From CAG-238 sp963601575 (GTDB lineage Bacteria > Bacillota > Clostridia > Peptostreptococcales > Anaerovoracaceae), in the NCBI GenBank assembly GCA_963601575.1, contig CAVCFO010000005.1, forward strand, positions 1 through 64,000: 64,000 nucleotides of DNA. Reading direction: 5' to 3'. Both the position numbers and the translations under genes were made by a program. Positions 1 to 8,008 of this stretch are shown one piece after another. A model generated the notes under the pieces. It ran no database searches. It was given only the letters and a program-made list of their open reading frames with translations, and had not been told where the DNA came from. Each line of letters opens with the position of its first letter. Position 1 is the stretch's first letter.

Positions 1-176
1 TAAGCTTAAATTTTCTGTGAAGCTTAATTTCTTTGGAAATGGTTGAAGGATACGGAAGTGAACTTAATTGTGCAAGAACTTAGTGTACGACTAACTTTAC
101 TTGTTTGAATCTGTTCCGTGAATTAACTTTTACATTTGTCCCGGCAGATGTTAAAATCGGCGTACCAATTTTTTAC

Positions 177-205
177 TTGACTTTAGTATGTATAGTGTGT
201 ATAAT
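177..205 (+). promoter_or_regulatory. Sigma-A promoter of the HicB-like gene
   Basis: TTGACT (177-182), a 17-bp spacer and a perfect TATAAT (200-205) stand just ahead of an AAGGAGG ribosome site (214-220). The short distance to the ATG at 223 means the transcript has almost no leader. Confidence 0.75.
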
Positions 206-222
206 GTAACCGTAAGGAGGTT

Positions 223-621
223 ATGATGAAACTTATTTATCCTGCTTGTTTTTATCCTTGTGAAGAAAAAGAGGGTTATACCGTTGTCGTTCCGGATCTT
301 CCGGGCTGTGTTTCCGAGGGAGATTCTCTTGCAGACGCAATTTTGATGGGGACGGACGCCGCCAGCGGATGGCTGCTCGATGAACTGGAGGACGGGAATC
401 CGCTTCCGAAAGCCTCGGACGCAAGGGATGTTCACCCCGAGGAGGGCGGCATTGTGAGCCTGCTTGTTCTTGATATGGATTCCTACGCCGAAAAATACGG
501 CAAGAATGCCGTTCGCAAGAATCTCACTATCCCTGCGTATATGAATACTTATATTGACGCCCACGGTCTTAGCCTCTCGCAAATTGCGCAGGAGGCTATC
601 AGCGAAAGAATGCGGGTGTAA
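223..621 (+). CDS. HicB-like antitoxin (type II toxin-antitoxin family), apparently orphan
   Basis: The 132-residue protein has the two-part layout of HicB antitoxins. An N-terminal degenerate RNase H-like domain contains the family pattern of a Tyr-rich strand followed by VPDLPGCVSEGDSLADA (about residues 20-40). A C-terminal DNA-binding segment (VRKNLTIPAYMNTYIDAHG, about 97-115) resembles ribbon-helix-helix or HTH tails. HicB normally neutralises the mRNA interferase HicA and represses its own operon. HicA is usually the gene just upstream, but here the 222 bases before the start hold only a promoter and no HicA-like frame, and the next gene downstream is a membrane protein. It may be a solitary regulator or may act on a HicA elsewhere. 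Start chosen for AAGGAGG two bases upstream; the next codon is also ATG. Confidence 0.8.
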   Translation: MMKLIYPACFYPCEEKEGYTVVVPDLPGCVSEGDSLADAILMGTDAASGWLLDELEDGNPLPKASDARDVHPEEGGIVSLLVLDMDSYAEKYGKNAVRKNLTIPAYMNTYIDAHGLSLSQIAQEAISERMRV

Positions 622-689
622 ATTAGCCGTGTGTGGTGGTGTTTGAGGTTTATTCTTGAAATCGCAATGTTTCGAGGGGTTTTCAAAAG

Positions 690-719
690 AATATTAGTTA
701 GCCTACGCTAACCAATATT
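690..719. repeat. Inverted repeat between hicB-like gene and membrane-protein gene
   Basis: AATATT-A-GTTAGC (690-702), loop CTAC, then GCTAAC-C-AATATT (707-719): 12 of 13 positions pair. No clear T-run follows, so it may be a weak terminator for hicB, an mRNA stabiliser, or an operator. Confidence 0.5.
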
Positions 720-766
720 TGAGCAAGATATTTGATAGGTAAGAAATAGAGGAAGGTGAAAAAGAA

Positions 767-1255
767 GTGAAATGGCTTATCATACCCGCGTTTTGGCTAC
801 TTTACTGGGGAATATGTTTTCTGGGCACGGGAACGGACAAGAAAAACCTCGCCGGGCTGCGGTCTTATCCGGATAGAGTCCAGGCTATTGTTAGAGAGCG
901 TCTCGATGGCAACGCGCCAAAGGTCAAATCCCTACCGATAGTATTGCTGAGCAATCTTATATTTTTCACGACAATATTCTCAGGACTTGGCTTTGCTTGC
1001 AAGAGTATACTCGCATTTGAGGGTTATCTTTCGGCATTTTGGTATTTTCTCATTCTCGGTGAAGGGCTGGGGCTATTCGATCTTTTGGTCATCGACCTAT
1101 TATGGTGGCGAAACACAAAGCGCATCCGCTTCTCGTTCCTGCCGGAGAAGTCCTACTATCAAGACCCGGCTATGCACATCGGATCGTTTCTGCGCGGCAT
1201 TCCGCTATTTGCTGTTGTCGCAGCCCTGAGCGCGTGGATCGTTACATTTGGCTGA
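767..1255 (+). CDS. Small multi-pass membrane protein, function unknown
   Basis: A 162-residue protein with about four hydrophobic segments: an N-terminal one with WLLYWGICFLG (residues 10-20), one around residues 58-80, one around 86-108 (SAFWYFLILGEGLGLFDLLV), and a C-terminal one (GIPLFAVVAALSAWIVTFG, about 143-161). I do not recognise the family. The start is a GTG preceded by GAGGAAGG; an ATG five bases further on is out of frame. It is followed after 42 bases by an alpha/beta hydrolase gene on the same strand, so the two probably share a transcript. Confidence 0.65.
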   Translation: MKWLIIPAFWLLYWGICFLGTGTDKKNLAGLRSYPDRVQAIVRERLDGNAPKVKSLPIVLLSNLIFFTTIFSGLGFACKSILAFEGYLSAFWYFLILGEGLGLFDLLVIDLLWWRNTKRIRFSFLPEKSYYQDPAMHIGSFLRGIPLFAVVAALSAWIVTFG

Positions 1256-1297
1256 TCGCCGGAGCTTGTGGCTCTACTTTTATAATGAGGTGATATC

Positions 1298-2077
1298 TTG
1301 ATATTCAACACACTTGGGAACAAAGAAAATCCCGCCATTCTGTTCTTTCATGCCATGGGCGTCACGGGCGCCAGCAGCCGGCCGGTGGCGGAGCATTTAC
1401 AGGATAGATATTTTTGCATCTTGCCTACTTCCACGGTATACTGTCCCGGTCAGAAATACATAAGCAAAGCAGACGAAGTTAATCAGGTTGAGACTTTTCT
1501 TCGCAAGCAAGGCATAAAGAGCCTTGCCATGGTTGTTTCATCCTCCATTGGCGCCGACCTTGCTACGGCATTTTTGGCGCAGACGAAGCTGCCTGTAATG
1601 CATATTTTCTTTGACGGCGGCCAGTTTGCGCAGATATCGCGGATGCTGCGACGGGTTATGACTCCAATCCTATATTTTGCAATAAAAACCCTGTACTGGT
1701 CGAAAGGCGGCACGCTCAAGAAGATTCTCTGGTGTGATGACGAGGCTATAAAGCCCTATTTCATTGCCGCAGGAGAGGCTCTTACATACGGCAATCTCAG
1801 ACGTCAGCTTGCGGACAGCTTGGAAGATAAGTCCTATCCTCCCCTTTCAGAAGATCTTCAAAAACTTGCATATTTTGAATTTGGCAGTGTCGAGGAACAT
1901 TATAAATATCGCGACGCAGTCATGGCAGCATATCCTTGTGCTAACTTTCCGGTTTTTGAGGGACATAACCATATGGAGTATCAGATTCGCGACCCCAAGG
2001 GATTTGCGTCTATGCTCCGAAAGATTATCGAAGAAAACTGCCTGCCCAAGCTGCCATTTTTGAAGAGGCAGGGCTAA
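1298..2077 (+). CDS. Alpha/beta-hydrolase family protein
   Basis: 259 residues. An early strand and oxyanion loop read ILFFHAMGVTG (about 14-24). The nucleophile elbow reads SSSIGAD (81-87), with Ser83 in the usual G-x-S-x-G position but Ser replacing the first Gly. A late His-rich stretch, EGHNHMEY, near residue 225 would supply the catalytic His. This is the order of a serine hydrolase fold, but substrate cannot be told. The start is TTG, preceded by GAGGTGAT at good spacing. No signal peptide is visible, so it is probably cytoplasmic. It likely forms a two-gene unit with the upstream membrane-protein gene. Confidence 0.75.
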   Translation: MIFNTLGNKENPAILFFHAMGVTGASSRPVAEHLQDRYFCILPTSTVYCPGQKYISKADEVNQVETFLRKQGIKSLAMVVSSSIGADLATAFLAQTKLPVMHIFFDGGQFAQISRMLRRVMTPILYFAIKTLYWSKGGTLKKILWCDDEAIKPYFIAAGEALTYGNLRRQLADSLEDKSYPPLSEDLQKLAYFEFGSVEEHYKYRDAVMAAYPCANFPVFEGHNHMEYQIRDPKGFASMLRKIIEENCLPKLPFLKRQG

Positions 2078-2106
2078 TCCATTTATGAATGCCAATGTAA
2101 AATGGG

Positions 2107-2955
2107 TCAGAAATTTGTAACGGCTACGTATTGCTGGTTCTTCTCACTCTCCGCCATCACCCGATGGTCAAACCACTGGCTGACATAACGCTCAAAGCTC
2201 ATTGTATAATAACCGTCCTGACAATGATCAGATGTGTCATAAGGATCTGCAAATACCAGTACATCATCGAGCGTACTATCCGGCGTTCCCATATCATCGT
2301 AGCCTATAAGCACCATCCAGTGGCCGCCCCACTCCACGCTTTCCATCACTACCGGTTTCTTTGCCTGTAGCTGATTGCAGATAAACTCCGTCAGATCCTC
2401 CTCGGAATAAAAAGAATAACCCTCCTCATCCTGCGTATCGGCAGAGGTCTTAACTTCAATGCCTCTTGCTCTGAGCGCCTCCGCTACGGAAGCTGTCGAT
2501 GCACCGTAGGAACCGTCCTCGCGCGCGTTATCCATATAGCGAATATCCATTTCCTTGTCCAAAGTATCCTCGCCCGGAGCCTCTCCGGTCAGGTAATTGA
2601 CTACCATAAGCACGCAGGCCGCGCCGCAGCTACGTTCAGATGTTTGCTGATATGTCTGGAAATGATCGATCAAAACCAGCGTATCCGAAATATCTGTCCC
2701 GTCATAATAATTGATTGCCTCAAAGTAAGGAGAGTCATCTACATTACCCCAGTCTAGCATGGACGCTGCACCTCCGATCTCTCCGTCTACCGGCTCGACC
2801 GGCGCAAGTCGCTGCACATAAGGGTATTCTTTCTGATCGTTTGCAATCTCTGTTTTGGAAACGGTATCTGTACTCCCCGAAGCGCAGCCGGCAAGTAGCA
2901 CAATCAACATAGCAACAGCAAGTAAGACAGATAGTTTCTTTGTTCCTTTATTCAT
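2107..2955 (-). CDS. Lipoprotein with C39-like cysteine peptidase domain
   Basis: 282 residues with a lysine-rich N terminus, a hydrophobic stretch and the lipobox LAGC (Cys24), so it should be lipid-anchored outside the membrane. The rest matches the peptidase C39-like fold: Gln104 and Cys110 in QTSERSCGAAC, His212 in GGHWMVLIGYDD, and Asp237 in FADPYD form a plausible catalytic set. Bacterial C39 peptidases cut double-glycine leaders, but this subfamily occurs without a transporter and its substrate is unknown. It stands alone between an oppositely oriented gene and the repeat array, and has a consensus promoter of its own. Confidence 0.85.
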   Translation of the reverse strand: MNKGTKKLSVLLAVAMLIVLLAGCASGSTDTVSKTEIANDQKEYPYVQRLAPVEPVDGEIGGAASMLDWGNVDDSPYFEAINYYDGTDISDTLVLIDHFQTYQQTSERSCGAACVLMVVNYLTGEAPGEDTLDKEMDIRYMDNAREDGSYGASTASVAEALRARGIEVKTSADTQDEEGYSFYSEEDLTEFICNQLQAKKPVVMESVEWGGHWMVLIGYDDMGTPDSTLDDVLVFADPYDTSDHCQDGYYTMSFERYVSQWFDHRVMAESEKNQQYVAVTNF

Positions 2956-2988
2956 TTTTATAACCTCACCTTTATTTGCTTGAGTATA

Positions 2989-3017
2989 ATTATAGGCAGG
3001 ATGAACAGGCCTGTCAA
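2989..3017 (-). promoter_or_regulatory. Consensus sigma-A promoter of the C39-like lipoprotein gene
   Basis: On the minus strand TTGACA (complement of 3012-3017), exactly 17 bp, then TATAAT (complement of 2989-2994). Both hexamers are perfect consensus. It ends only 24 bp from the first repeat copy. Confidence 0.85.
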
Positions 3018-3040
3018 TATAATTGAATAGAATCCGGCAA

Positions 3041-3873
3041 CTCGGCTCCCCTTTCGGTCGCCTTCGAACCGCGAGCTACTCGAATGTCCACCGGACATTC
3101 TCGCTTACGCTCGCGCCCTCCCGGGTTCGAGCCCCCAGTAACATTCGCATAAGAATAAAAAAGACACATATCTCATCTTGTTAGGGTCCCCGGAAAGCGT
3201 TAGCTTTTTGGGGAAAAGGAGCATAGGGGCTTGACCGCACGCTTCGCCGTTAGAGCCATTTTTTGGCTACATATATGGCTTGGCTACACTTTTCGCGGTT
3301 CGAGCCTTTTTAATTGCATAGGGGGCTCGACTGCACGCTTCGCCTACCGTCTCGCGTGCTGTCTTCTCGGCTCCCCTTTCGGTCGCCTTCGAACCGCGAG
3401 CTACTCGAATGTCCACCGGACATTCTCGCTTACGCTCGCGCCCTCCCGGGTTCGAGCCCCCAGTAACATTCGCATAAGAATAAAAAAGACACATATCTCA
3501 TCTTGTTAGGGTCCCCGGAAAGCGTTAGCTTTTTGGGGAAAAGGAGCATAGGGGCTTGACCGCACGCTTCGCCGTTAGAGCCATTTTTTGGCTACATATA
3601 TGGCTTGGCTACACTTTTCGCGGTTCGAGCCTTTTTAATTGCATAGGGGGCTCGACTGCACGCTTCGCCTACCGTCTCGCGTGCTGTCTTCTCGGCTCCC
3701 CTTTCGGTCGCCTTCGAACCGCGAGCTACTCGAATGTCCACCGGACATTCTCGCTTACGCTCGCGCCCTCCCGGGTTCGAGCCCCCAGTAACATTCGCAT
3801 AAGAATAAAAAAGACACATATCTCATCTTGTTAGGGTCCCCGGAAAGCGTTAGCTTTTTGGGGAAAAGGAGCA
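3041..3873. repeat. Tandem array of a 325-bp unit, 2.56 copies, beside tRNA-Ala
   Basis: Copies begin at 3041, 3366 and 3691 (each starting CTCGGCTCCCCTTTCGG), giving an exact 325-bp period. The third is cut at 3873, where the sequence diverges into the terminator and tRNA region. The copies look identical by eye. Each unit holds a perfect 8-bp hairpin (GAATGTCC-ACC-GGACATTC) and three stretches like the 3' part of a tRNA: GGGTTCGAGCCCCC, and on the other strand the complements of GGAGCATAGGGGCTTGA and GCATAGGGGGCTCGA. The last two nearly match the 3' end of the neighbouring tRNA-Ala. The open frames running through the array repeat with it and show no coding features. Confidence 0.9.
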
Positions 3874-3889
3874 GCAACGGAGCGCATGA

Positions 3890-3915
3890 AAAAACCGGCC
3901 TTACGGTCGGTTTTT
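3890..3915 (-). terminator. Hairpin terminator downstream of tRNA-Ala
   Basis: A stem ACCGGCC / GGTCGGT with loop TTAC is flanked by A-runs and T-runs on both sides, so it could end transcription in either direction. Read on the minus strand it follows the tRNA by about 30 bases and is trailed by six Ts, with one mismatch in the stem. Confidence 0.6.
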
Positions 3916-3940
3916 GATAGCAGCGTAGTTTGCTGCGACG

Positions 3941-4016
3941 TGGTGGAGCATAGGGGGCTCGAACCCCTGACCTTTTGACTGCCAGTCAAACGCGCTCCCA
4001 GCTGCGCCAATGCCCC
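3941..4016 (-). tRNA. tRNA-Ala (anticodon GGC)
   Basis: The 76-nt minus-strand sequence folds as a cloverleaf. The acceptor arms GGGGCAT and ATGCTCC pair fully and include the G3-U70 wobble that marks alanine tRNAs. The anticodon stem TTTGA/TCAAA closes the loop CTGGCAG, giving anticodon GGC. The T arm is GGGG-TTCGAGC-CCCC. The 3' ACCA is encoded. A sigma-A promoter lies just upstream and a hairpin terminator downstream, so it is transcribed alone. Confidence 0.93.
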
Positions 4017-4027
4017 GAATTTTTTTC

Positions 4028-4056
4028 ATTTTACCACAGTTTGGCTCGCATTGCAA
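4028..4056 (-). promoter_or_regulatory. Promoter of tRNA-Ala
   Basis: Minus strand: TTGCAA (4051-4056), 17 bp, TAAAAT (complement of 4028-4033), ending 11 bp before the tRNA 5' end. Confidence 0.75.
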
Positions 4057-4089
4057 GGCTTTACGAAAAAATAGTGGTTTTTCGCCAGC

Positions 4090-4118
4090 TTGACTTTGGG
4101 GTGCCGGAAGTTTAGAAT
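4090..4118 (+). promoter_or_regulatory. Promoter of the PNPOx-like gene
   Basis: TTGACT (4090-4095), 17 bp, TAGAAT (4113-4118), about 65 bp before the start codon at 4183. Confidence 0.65.
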
Positions 4119-4182
4119 ATAGTTACGGATATATAACAGCTATATGTCCGTACAAAATCACAAAAGAAAGCGAGGTTCTATT

Positions 4183-4578
4183 ATGGAAAAAGTATATGAA
4201 TTTTTGAAAAACGCAGGTGTTTATTACCTTGCTACAGTTGATGGTAATCAGCCACATGTAAGGCCTTTCGGCACAGTCAATGTATTCGACGGCAAGCTCT
4301 ATATCCAGACGGGCAAGTCAAAGGATGTTTCGAAGCAGATTCAGGCTAACGGAAAGGTTGAAATTTCGGCAATGGTAGGTGAGGACCGCTGGATCAGACT
4401 TTGCGGAAGCCTCGTAGAGGACGACCGCAGAGAGGCGAGAGTTTCCATGCTCGATGCCTATCCGCATCTCAAGGCGGCATACGACCCTGACGACGGAAAT
4501 ACCGTTGTTTATTATCTCAAGGATGCTACGGCTACTTTCTGCTCCTTCACAGAGGCTCCGGAAGTTGTAACCTGGTAG
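4183..4578 (+). CDS. Pyridoxamine 5'-phosphate oxidase-like flavin-binding protein
   Basis: 131 residues from the chosen ATG (a longer reading from 4144 adds a basic, unconserved stretch and lacks a ribosome site; GCGAGG precedes 4183). The sequence fits the small split-barrel PNPOx-like family: YLATVDGNQPHVRPFGTVN early, then GKLYIQTGKSKDVSKQI, a middle strand with VGEDRWIRLCGSLVED, and a C-terminal PEVVTW. Members bind FMN or other cofactors and reduce varied small molecules; true PNPO is longer, so B6 salvage should not be assumed. It is monocistronic, ending before a bidirectional terminator shared with glyA. Confidence 0.85.
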   Translation: MEKVYEFLKNAGVYYLATVDGNQPHVRPFGTVNVFDGKLYIQTGKSKDVSKQIQANGKVEISAMVGEDRWIRLCGSLVEDDRREARVSMLDAYPHLKAAYDPDDGNTVVYYLKDATATFCSFTEAPEVVTW

Positions 4579-4668
4579 TGCAGCTTAAAAAAAACAAAGC
4601 ATCGGCTCTCATTATGACATCCGGTGGTTTGTTTTTTGCATATGCCAGGCATTGTGCACGTGTACACA

Positions 4669-4697
4669 CAAAAAAAGCAGCTAACGCTGCTTTTTTT
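4669..4697. terminator. Bidirectional terminator between PNPOx-like gene and glyA
   Basis: A-run, GCAGC, loop TAAC, GCTGC, T-run: a symmetrical hairpin with U-runs in both directions, serving two convergent genes. Confidence 0.8.
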
Positions 4698-4709
4698 GTC
4701 TGTTTGTTT

Positions 4710-5957
4710 TTATTTATATTCTTCTCTAAGTTTTTTGATAAGCTCGTCGATTCTGTGAACGACCCTTACGAAGTCTTCTTCGTAATATCCTCTGGTTGTC
4801 ATCGGAGCCGTTCCGATTCTTACGCCGGATGTTTCTCTCGGTGATCGTTTTTCGCATGGCACACAATTTTTGTTGAGGGTGATTCCGATTTTGTCGCATT
4901 CCTCCTGAAGCACTCTGCCGCTGAATGGTTCGTCCGAAAGGTCAAGGAGAATCAGGTGGTTGTCCGTGCCTCCGGTTACGACCTTGTATCCAAGTTTGAT
5001 GAACTCGTCGGATAGTGCCTTGCAGTTCTTTACGACCTGGCGTGCATATTCTTTGTAATCAGGTCTCATGGCTTCTTCTGCGCAGATCGCCTTGCCTGCG
5101 ATGATATGTTCAAGAGGTCCGCCCTGAGCGTAAGGGAATACCGCGCTGTCAACTTTCTTTGCAAGGTCTTTTCTTGCGAAAATGAGGCCGCCGCGAGGCC
5201 CTCTGAGGGTCTTATGGGTGGTGGTGGTGATGATGTCCGCATAGCCGAATGGCGTTGGATGAACGCCTCCTGCCACGAGCCCCGCGATGTGAGCCATATC
5301 AACCATGAAATATGCTCCGACTTCCTTTGCGATTTCAGCAAACGCAGGAAAATCAATGATTCTCGAATATGCCGACGCGCCCGTAAGGATGAGCTGCGGT
5401 CTGCAAGCCAGAGCTTTCTTGCGAACGTCCTCCATGTCGATATAGCCTCTTTCGTCTACATCATAAAATACCATGTTATAGAGGTTTCCGCTGAAGTTTA
5501 CGGAGGAGCCGTGTGTGAGATGCCCGCCGTTATCAAGGGTCAGGGACAAAATCGTGTCTCCCGGTTTCAGCACTGCCTTGTATGCCGCAAAGTTAGCCTG
5601 AGAACCGCTGTGAGGCTGCACGTTTACATGATAGTCCGTATCGAAAACTTTTCTCCAAACGTCGCAGCAGTATTCTTCGAGCTGGTCTACAAACTCTGTT
5701 CCGCCGTAGTAGCGGCTGGTATTGCCGGAAGTGCGTACATAAGGATAGCCTTCTGCATATTTCCAAGAAAGACAACTTCCACATGCCGCAAGAACTGCCT
5801 CAGAGCAGTAGTTTTCGGAAGCGATGAGCTCCACATTATTTTTCTGGCGACTATACTCTTTTTCGATGAGTCCGCCTACTATTGGCGATGTTTTTTTGAT
5901 GAATTCGAAATTGTCAACATTATATGTATTGTTGTCATTTCCCTTAGCGTCGAACAT
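4710..5957 (-). CDS. glyA: Serine hydroxymethyltransferase
   Basis: 415 residues, the usual length. Converts serine and tetrahydrofolate to glycine and 5,10-methylene-THF using PLP, supplying one-carbon units. Seen: NVELIASENYCSEAV near the N terminus (about 41-55), the substrate and PLP region GNTSRYYGGTE (about 78-88), the GGHLTHG loop (144-150), and the PLP-lysine motif TTTTHKTLRGPRGG with Lys249. GGAGGG precedes the start. The gene is alone between its own promoter and the shared terminator, but acts in the same C1 network as folD, fhs and folC in this window. Confidence 0.97.
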   Translation of the reverse strand: MFDAKGNDNNTYNVDNFEFIKKTSPIVGGLIEKEYSRQKNNVELIASENYCSEAVLAACGSCLSWKYAEGYPYVRTSGNTSRYYGGTEFVDQLEEYCCDVWRKVFDTDYHVNVQPHSGSQANFAAYKAVLKPGDTILSLTLDNGGHLTHGSSVNFSGNLYNMVFYDVDERGYIDMEDVRKKALACRPQLILTGASAYSRIIDFPAFAEIAKEVGAYFMVDMAHIAGLVAGGVHPTPFGYADIITTTTHKTLRGPRGGLIFARKDLAKKVDSAVFPYAQGGPLEHIIAGKAICAEEAMRPDYKEYARQVVKNCKALSDEFIKLGYKVVTGGTDNHLILLDLSDEPFSGRVLQEECDKIGITLNKNCVPCEKRSPRETSGVRIGTAPMTTRGYYEEDFVRVVHRIDELIKKLREEYK

Positions 5958-6022
5958 TTTGTTTTCCCTCCGTTTGTAAATATGTTAAATTAAAGTTTCG
6001 CACAATTTTTTGCGATGTACTC

Positions 6023-6051
6023 ATTTTAACACAAAATTTGCACTGTAGCAA
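6023..6051 (-). promoter_or_regulatory. Promoter of glyA
   Basis: Minus strand TTGCTA (complement of 6046-6051), 17 bp, TAAAAT (complement of 6023-6028). The leader before the start is about 60 nt and contains a short TCGCA/TGCGA hairpin. Confidence 0.65.
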
Positions 6052-6108
6052 GGACAATTACACATCAATATTCTTTTCAGCCTAAGTATTATATTCTTCA
6101 TCTATCCG

Positions 6109-7317
6109 CTATTCGCTGCGGAGTGCGTCGATTGGGTTGAGCCTGCTTGCTTTTCTTGCCGGCGCCCAGCCGAAGATTACTCCCACAGCAAGGGAGAAGC
6201 CAAAGCCCAGGGCGATTGCCGAAACATTTACCGAAAATTCGGTTCCTATGGCATTAAGCGCCACAAAGGAAAGGATTTCTCCCGTTATGATTCCGATGAT
6301 TCCGCCGATCAAGGACAAAATCACCGATTCTATCAAAAATTGTAGCTGGATGATCTTCGGCTCTGCGCCAAGTGCCTTGCGAAGTCCGATCTCCCGCGTC
6401 CTCTCCGTCACGCTTACCAGCATCATATTCATAATACCTATGCCACCTACCATCAGTGAAATAGAGGCTATGCCCGCCAAAAGCTTTGTCATCATATCCG
6501 ACATGGTGTCCATCATGTCCACAAGGCTTTCCATGTTGATAAGGCTGTAGGCGCCATCCGCATCGTTAAAGGTGTTATCAAGATAGGCTTCGATCCTATC
6601 CACAAGCGCGTCGGTTTCGTCGGTATTGTCGATATAAACCTCCAGACTGTTAACCTTGTTAACCCCGTTCATATTAAGGGCATTTTTGTAAGGAATATAT
6701 ATGGTCCCGTCGCTTTCGGTAATTCCCACCATCATGGCGGTCATGGTATCGTCGGGATCGCAAAGTCCTACCACGGTATAAGTGATGCCGCCTACTCTGA
6801 TGGTCTTTCCCAGCGGATCCTCCCCGAGGAAAAAGGTTTTTGCAAGCTCATCGTCAATCAGGCATACATTCACCGTTCCGTCCATATCCTGAGGGGTAAA
6901 TGCCCTGCCGTAGGTGACCATTTCGTCGTTCTTTTGAAAATAAACTTCGTTTTTTCCAGTAACCGTCACATCGTCGCTGACATAGTCATTTCGCACTACC
7001 TTTGCGATAACGCTGACCGATGGGGCGATGCCCTTTACGTTTTCCATGTTTTCTATTTCATCGAGGTCATTTTCCGTCAAGCCGTATTTGATAGGCGTTC
7101 CCGGTGCGGTAATGGTGAGGGTTCCCGCGCCTAGGCTGGAAAACTCGTTCATCATATAGTCCGTAACGGCAGAAACCGTTGTAATCAGCGCGATTACGGC
7201 TCCGACTCCGATTATGATTCCAAGGGTGGTTAGGAAAGTCCGCATTTTGTTGCCGATTATGTTTTGCACCGACATGATCACGCTCTGTTTTAGCATTCCG
7301 AGTTTAGGCATCTTCAA
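6109..7317 (-). CDS. MacB/FtsX-type ABC transporter permease
   Basis: 402 residues. An N-terminal membrane helix (MRTFLTTLGIIIGVGAVIALI, about residues 26-46) is followed by a large extracytoplasmic MacB-type core domain (about 50-270) and three C-terminal helices with the typical FtsX sequence (LMVGGIGIMNMMLVSVTER, then the SVILSLIGGIIGIITGE and ALGFGFSLAVGVIFGWAPA helices). It ends with the family tail ARKASRLNPIDALRSE. It is the last gene of an adaptor-ATPase-permease operon and overlaps the ATPase by 14 bases. Such systems export peptides, macrolides or lipoproteins; the cargo here is unknown. Confidence 0.92.
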   Translation of the reverse strand: MKMPKLGMLKQSVIMSVQNIIGNKMRTFLTTLGIIIGVGAVIALITTVSAVTDYMMNEFSSLGAGTLTITAPGTPIKYGLTENDLDEIENMENVKGIAPSVSVIAKVVRNDYVSDDVTVTGKNEVYFQKNDEMVTYGRAFTPQDMDGTVNVCLIDDELAKTFFLGEDPLGKTIRVGGITYTVVGLCDPDDTMTAMMVGITESDGTIYIPYKNALNMNGVNKVNSLEVYIDNTDETDALVDRIEAYLDNTFNDADGAYSLINMESLVDMMDTMSDMMTKLLAGIASISLMVGGIGIMNMMLVSVTERTREIGLRKALGAEPKIIQLQFLIESVILSLIGGIIGIITGEILSFVALNAIGTEFSVNVSAIALGFGFSLAVGVIFGWAPARKASRLNPIDALRSE

Positions 7318-8008
7318 GACCTCCCTCGCTTATGTTTCCGTCGAGGATACGCACGATGCGCTTTGCATGGCTTGCTATCTTTGCATCATGGGTAATCATG
7401 ATTATAGTCCTTCCCTCGTCGTTAAGCTCATTGAAAATATCCATGACCTGAGCGCCGGTCTTTTGGTCGAGGGCGCCGGTTGGCTCGTCTGCAAGGAGTA
7501 TGGTCGGATTTGTGGAAATTGCCCTTGCGATAGCTACCCGCTGCTGCTGCCCGCCGGACATTTGATTCGGAAAATGGTACATCTTGTCTTCAAGTCCCAC
7601 GCGGCTGAGCATTTCCTTTGCACGTTCTTCTCTATCTTTTGCGCCCATTCCTGCGTAGATCAAAGGCAGCATCACATTATCAAGCGCCGTCTGCCGCTGC
7701 AGGAGGTAGAAAGACTGGAATATAAAGCCGATTTCTTTGCTTCTAATATGCGCGAGTGTTTTTTCGTCCTGATTAAATATATGTCTGCCGGAAAGGTAAT
7801 AATCCCCCGAGGTCGGAGTGTCGAGGCAGCCAATGATATTCATAAGGGTGGATTTTCCGCTGCCGGAGGGCCCGAGAACTGCCAAAAACTCACCTTCACC
7901 AACGCTGAGGTCAATCCCCTTAAGCACGGTGGAAACTTCGCCGCCCATGGAATATTCTTTTACGATTTTTTCCATTCTCAAAATTTCTTTTCCTGCCATC
8001 TTACTCAC
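7304..8008 (-). CDS. MacB/LolD-type ABC transporter ATP-binding protein
   Basis: 234 residues with a complete nucleotide-binding domain: Walker A GPSGSGKST, Q-loop region with FIFQSFYLL, signature SGGQQQRVAIARA, Walker B ILLADEPTGALD, and H-loop MITHD. The LolD/MacB subgroup is indicated by the pairing with an FtsX-type permease and an HlyD-type adaptor. It should form a homodimer bound to the permease encoded next. Its start overlaps the adaptor's end by 8 bases, so translation is probably coupled. Confidence 0.94.
   Translation of the reverse strand: MSKMAGKEILRMEKIVKEYSMGGEVSTVLKGIDLSVGEGEFLAVLGPSGSGKSTLMNIIGCLDTPTSGDYYLSGRHIFNQDEKTLAHIRSKEIGFIFQSFYLLQRQTALDNVMLPLIYAGMGAKDREERAKEMLSRVGLEDKMYHFPNQMSGGQQQRVAIARAISTNPTILLADEPTGALDQKTGAQVMDIFNELNDEGRTIIMITHDAKIASHAKRIVRILDGNISEGGLEDA

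Noticed and set aside
1..222. A hicA toxin gene before the HicB-like gene
   Set aside because: All three forward frames are broken by stops and none shows the HicA KGSHH-type motif.
3231..3834. Two identical 92-codon frames in the 325-bp repeats
   Set aside because: They repeat exactly with the array, have no ribosome site, encode low-complexity Arg/Ser-rich sequence and overlap tRNA-like stretches and hairpins.
3041..3873. CRISPR array
   Set aside because: Units are 325 bp, contiguous and without unique spacers; no cas genes are present.
5106..5993. Plus-strand frame of 295 codons
   Set aside because: Antisense to glyA, which is clearly the real gene.
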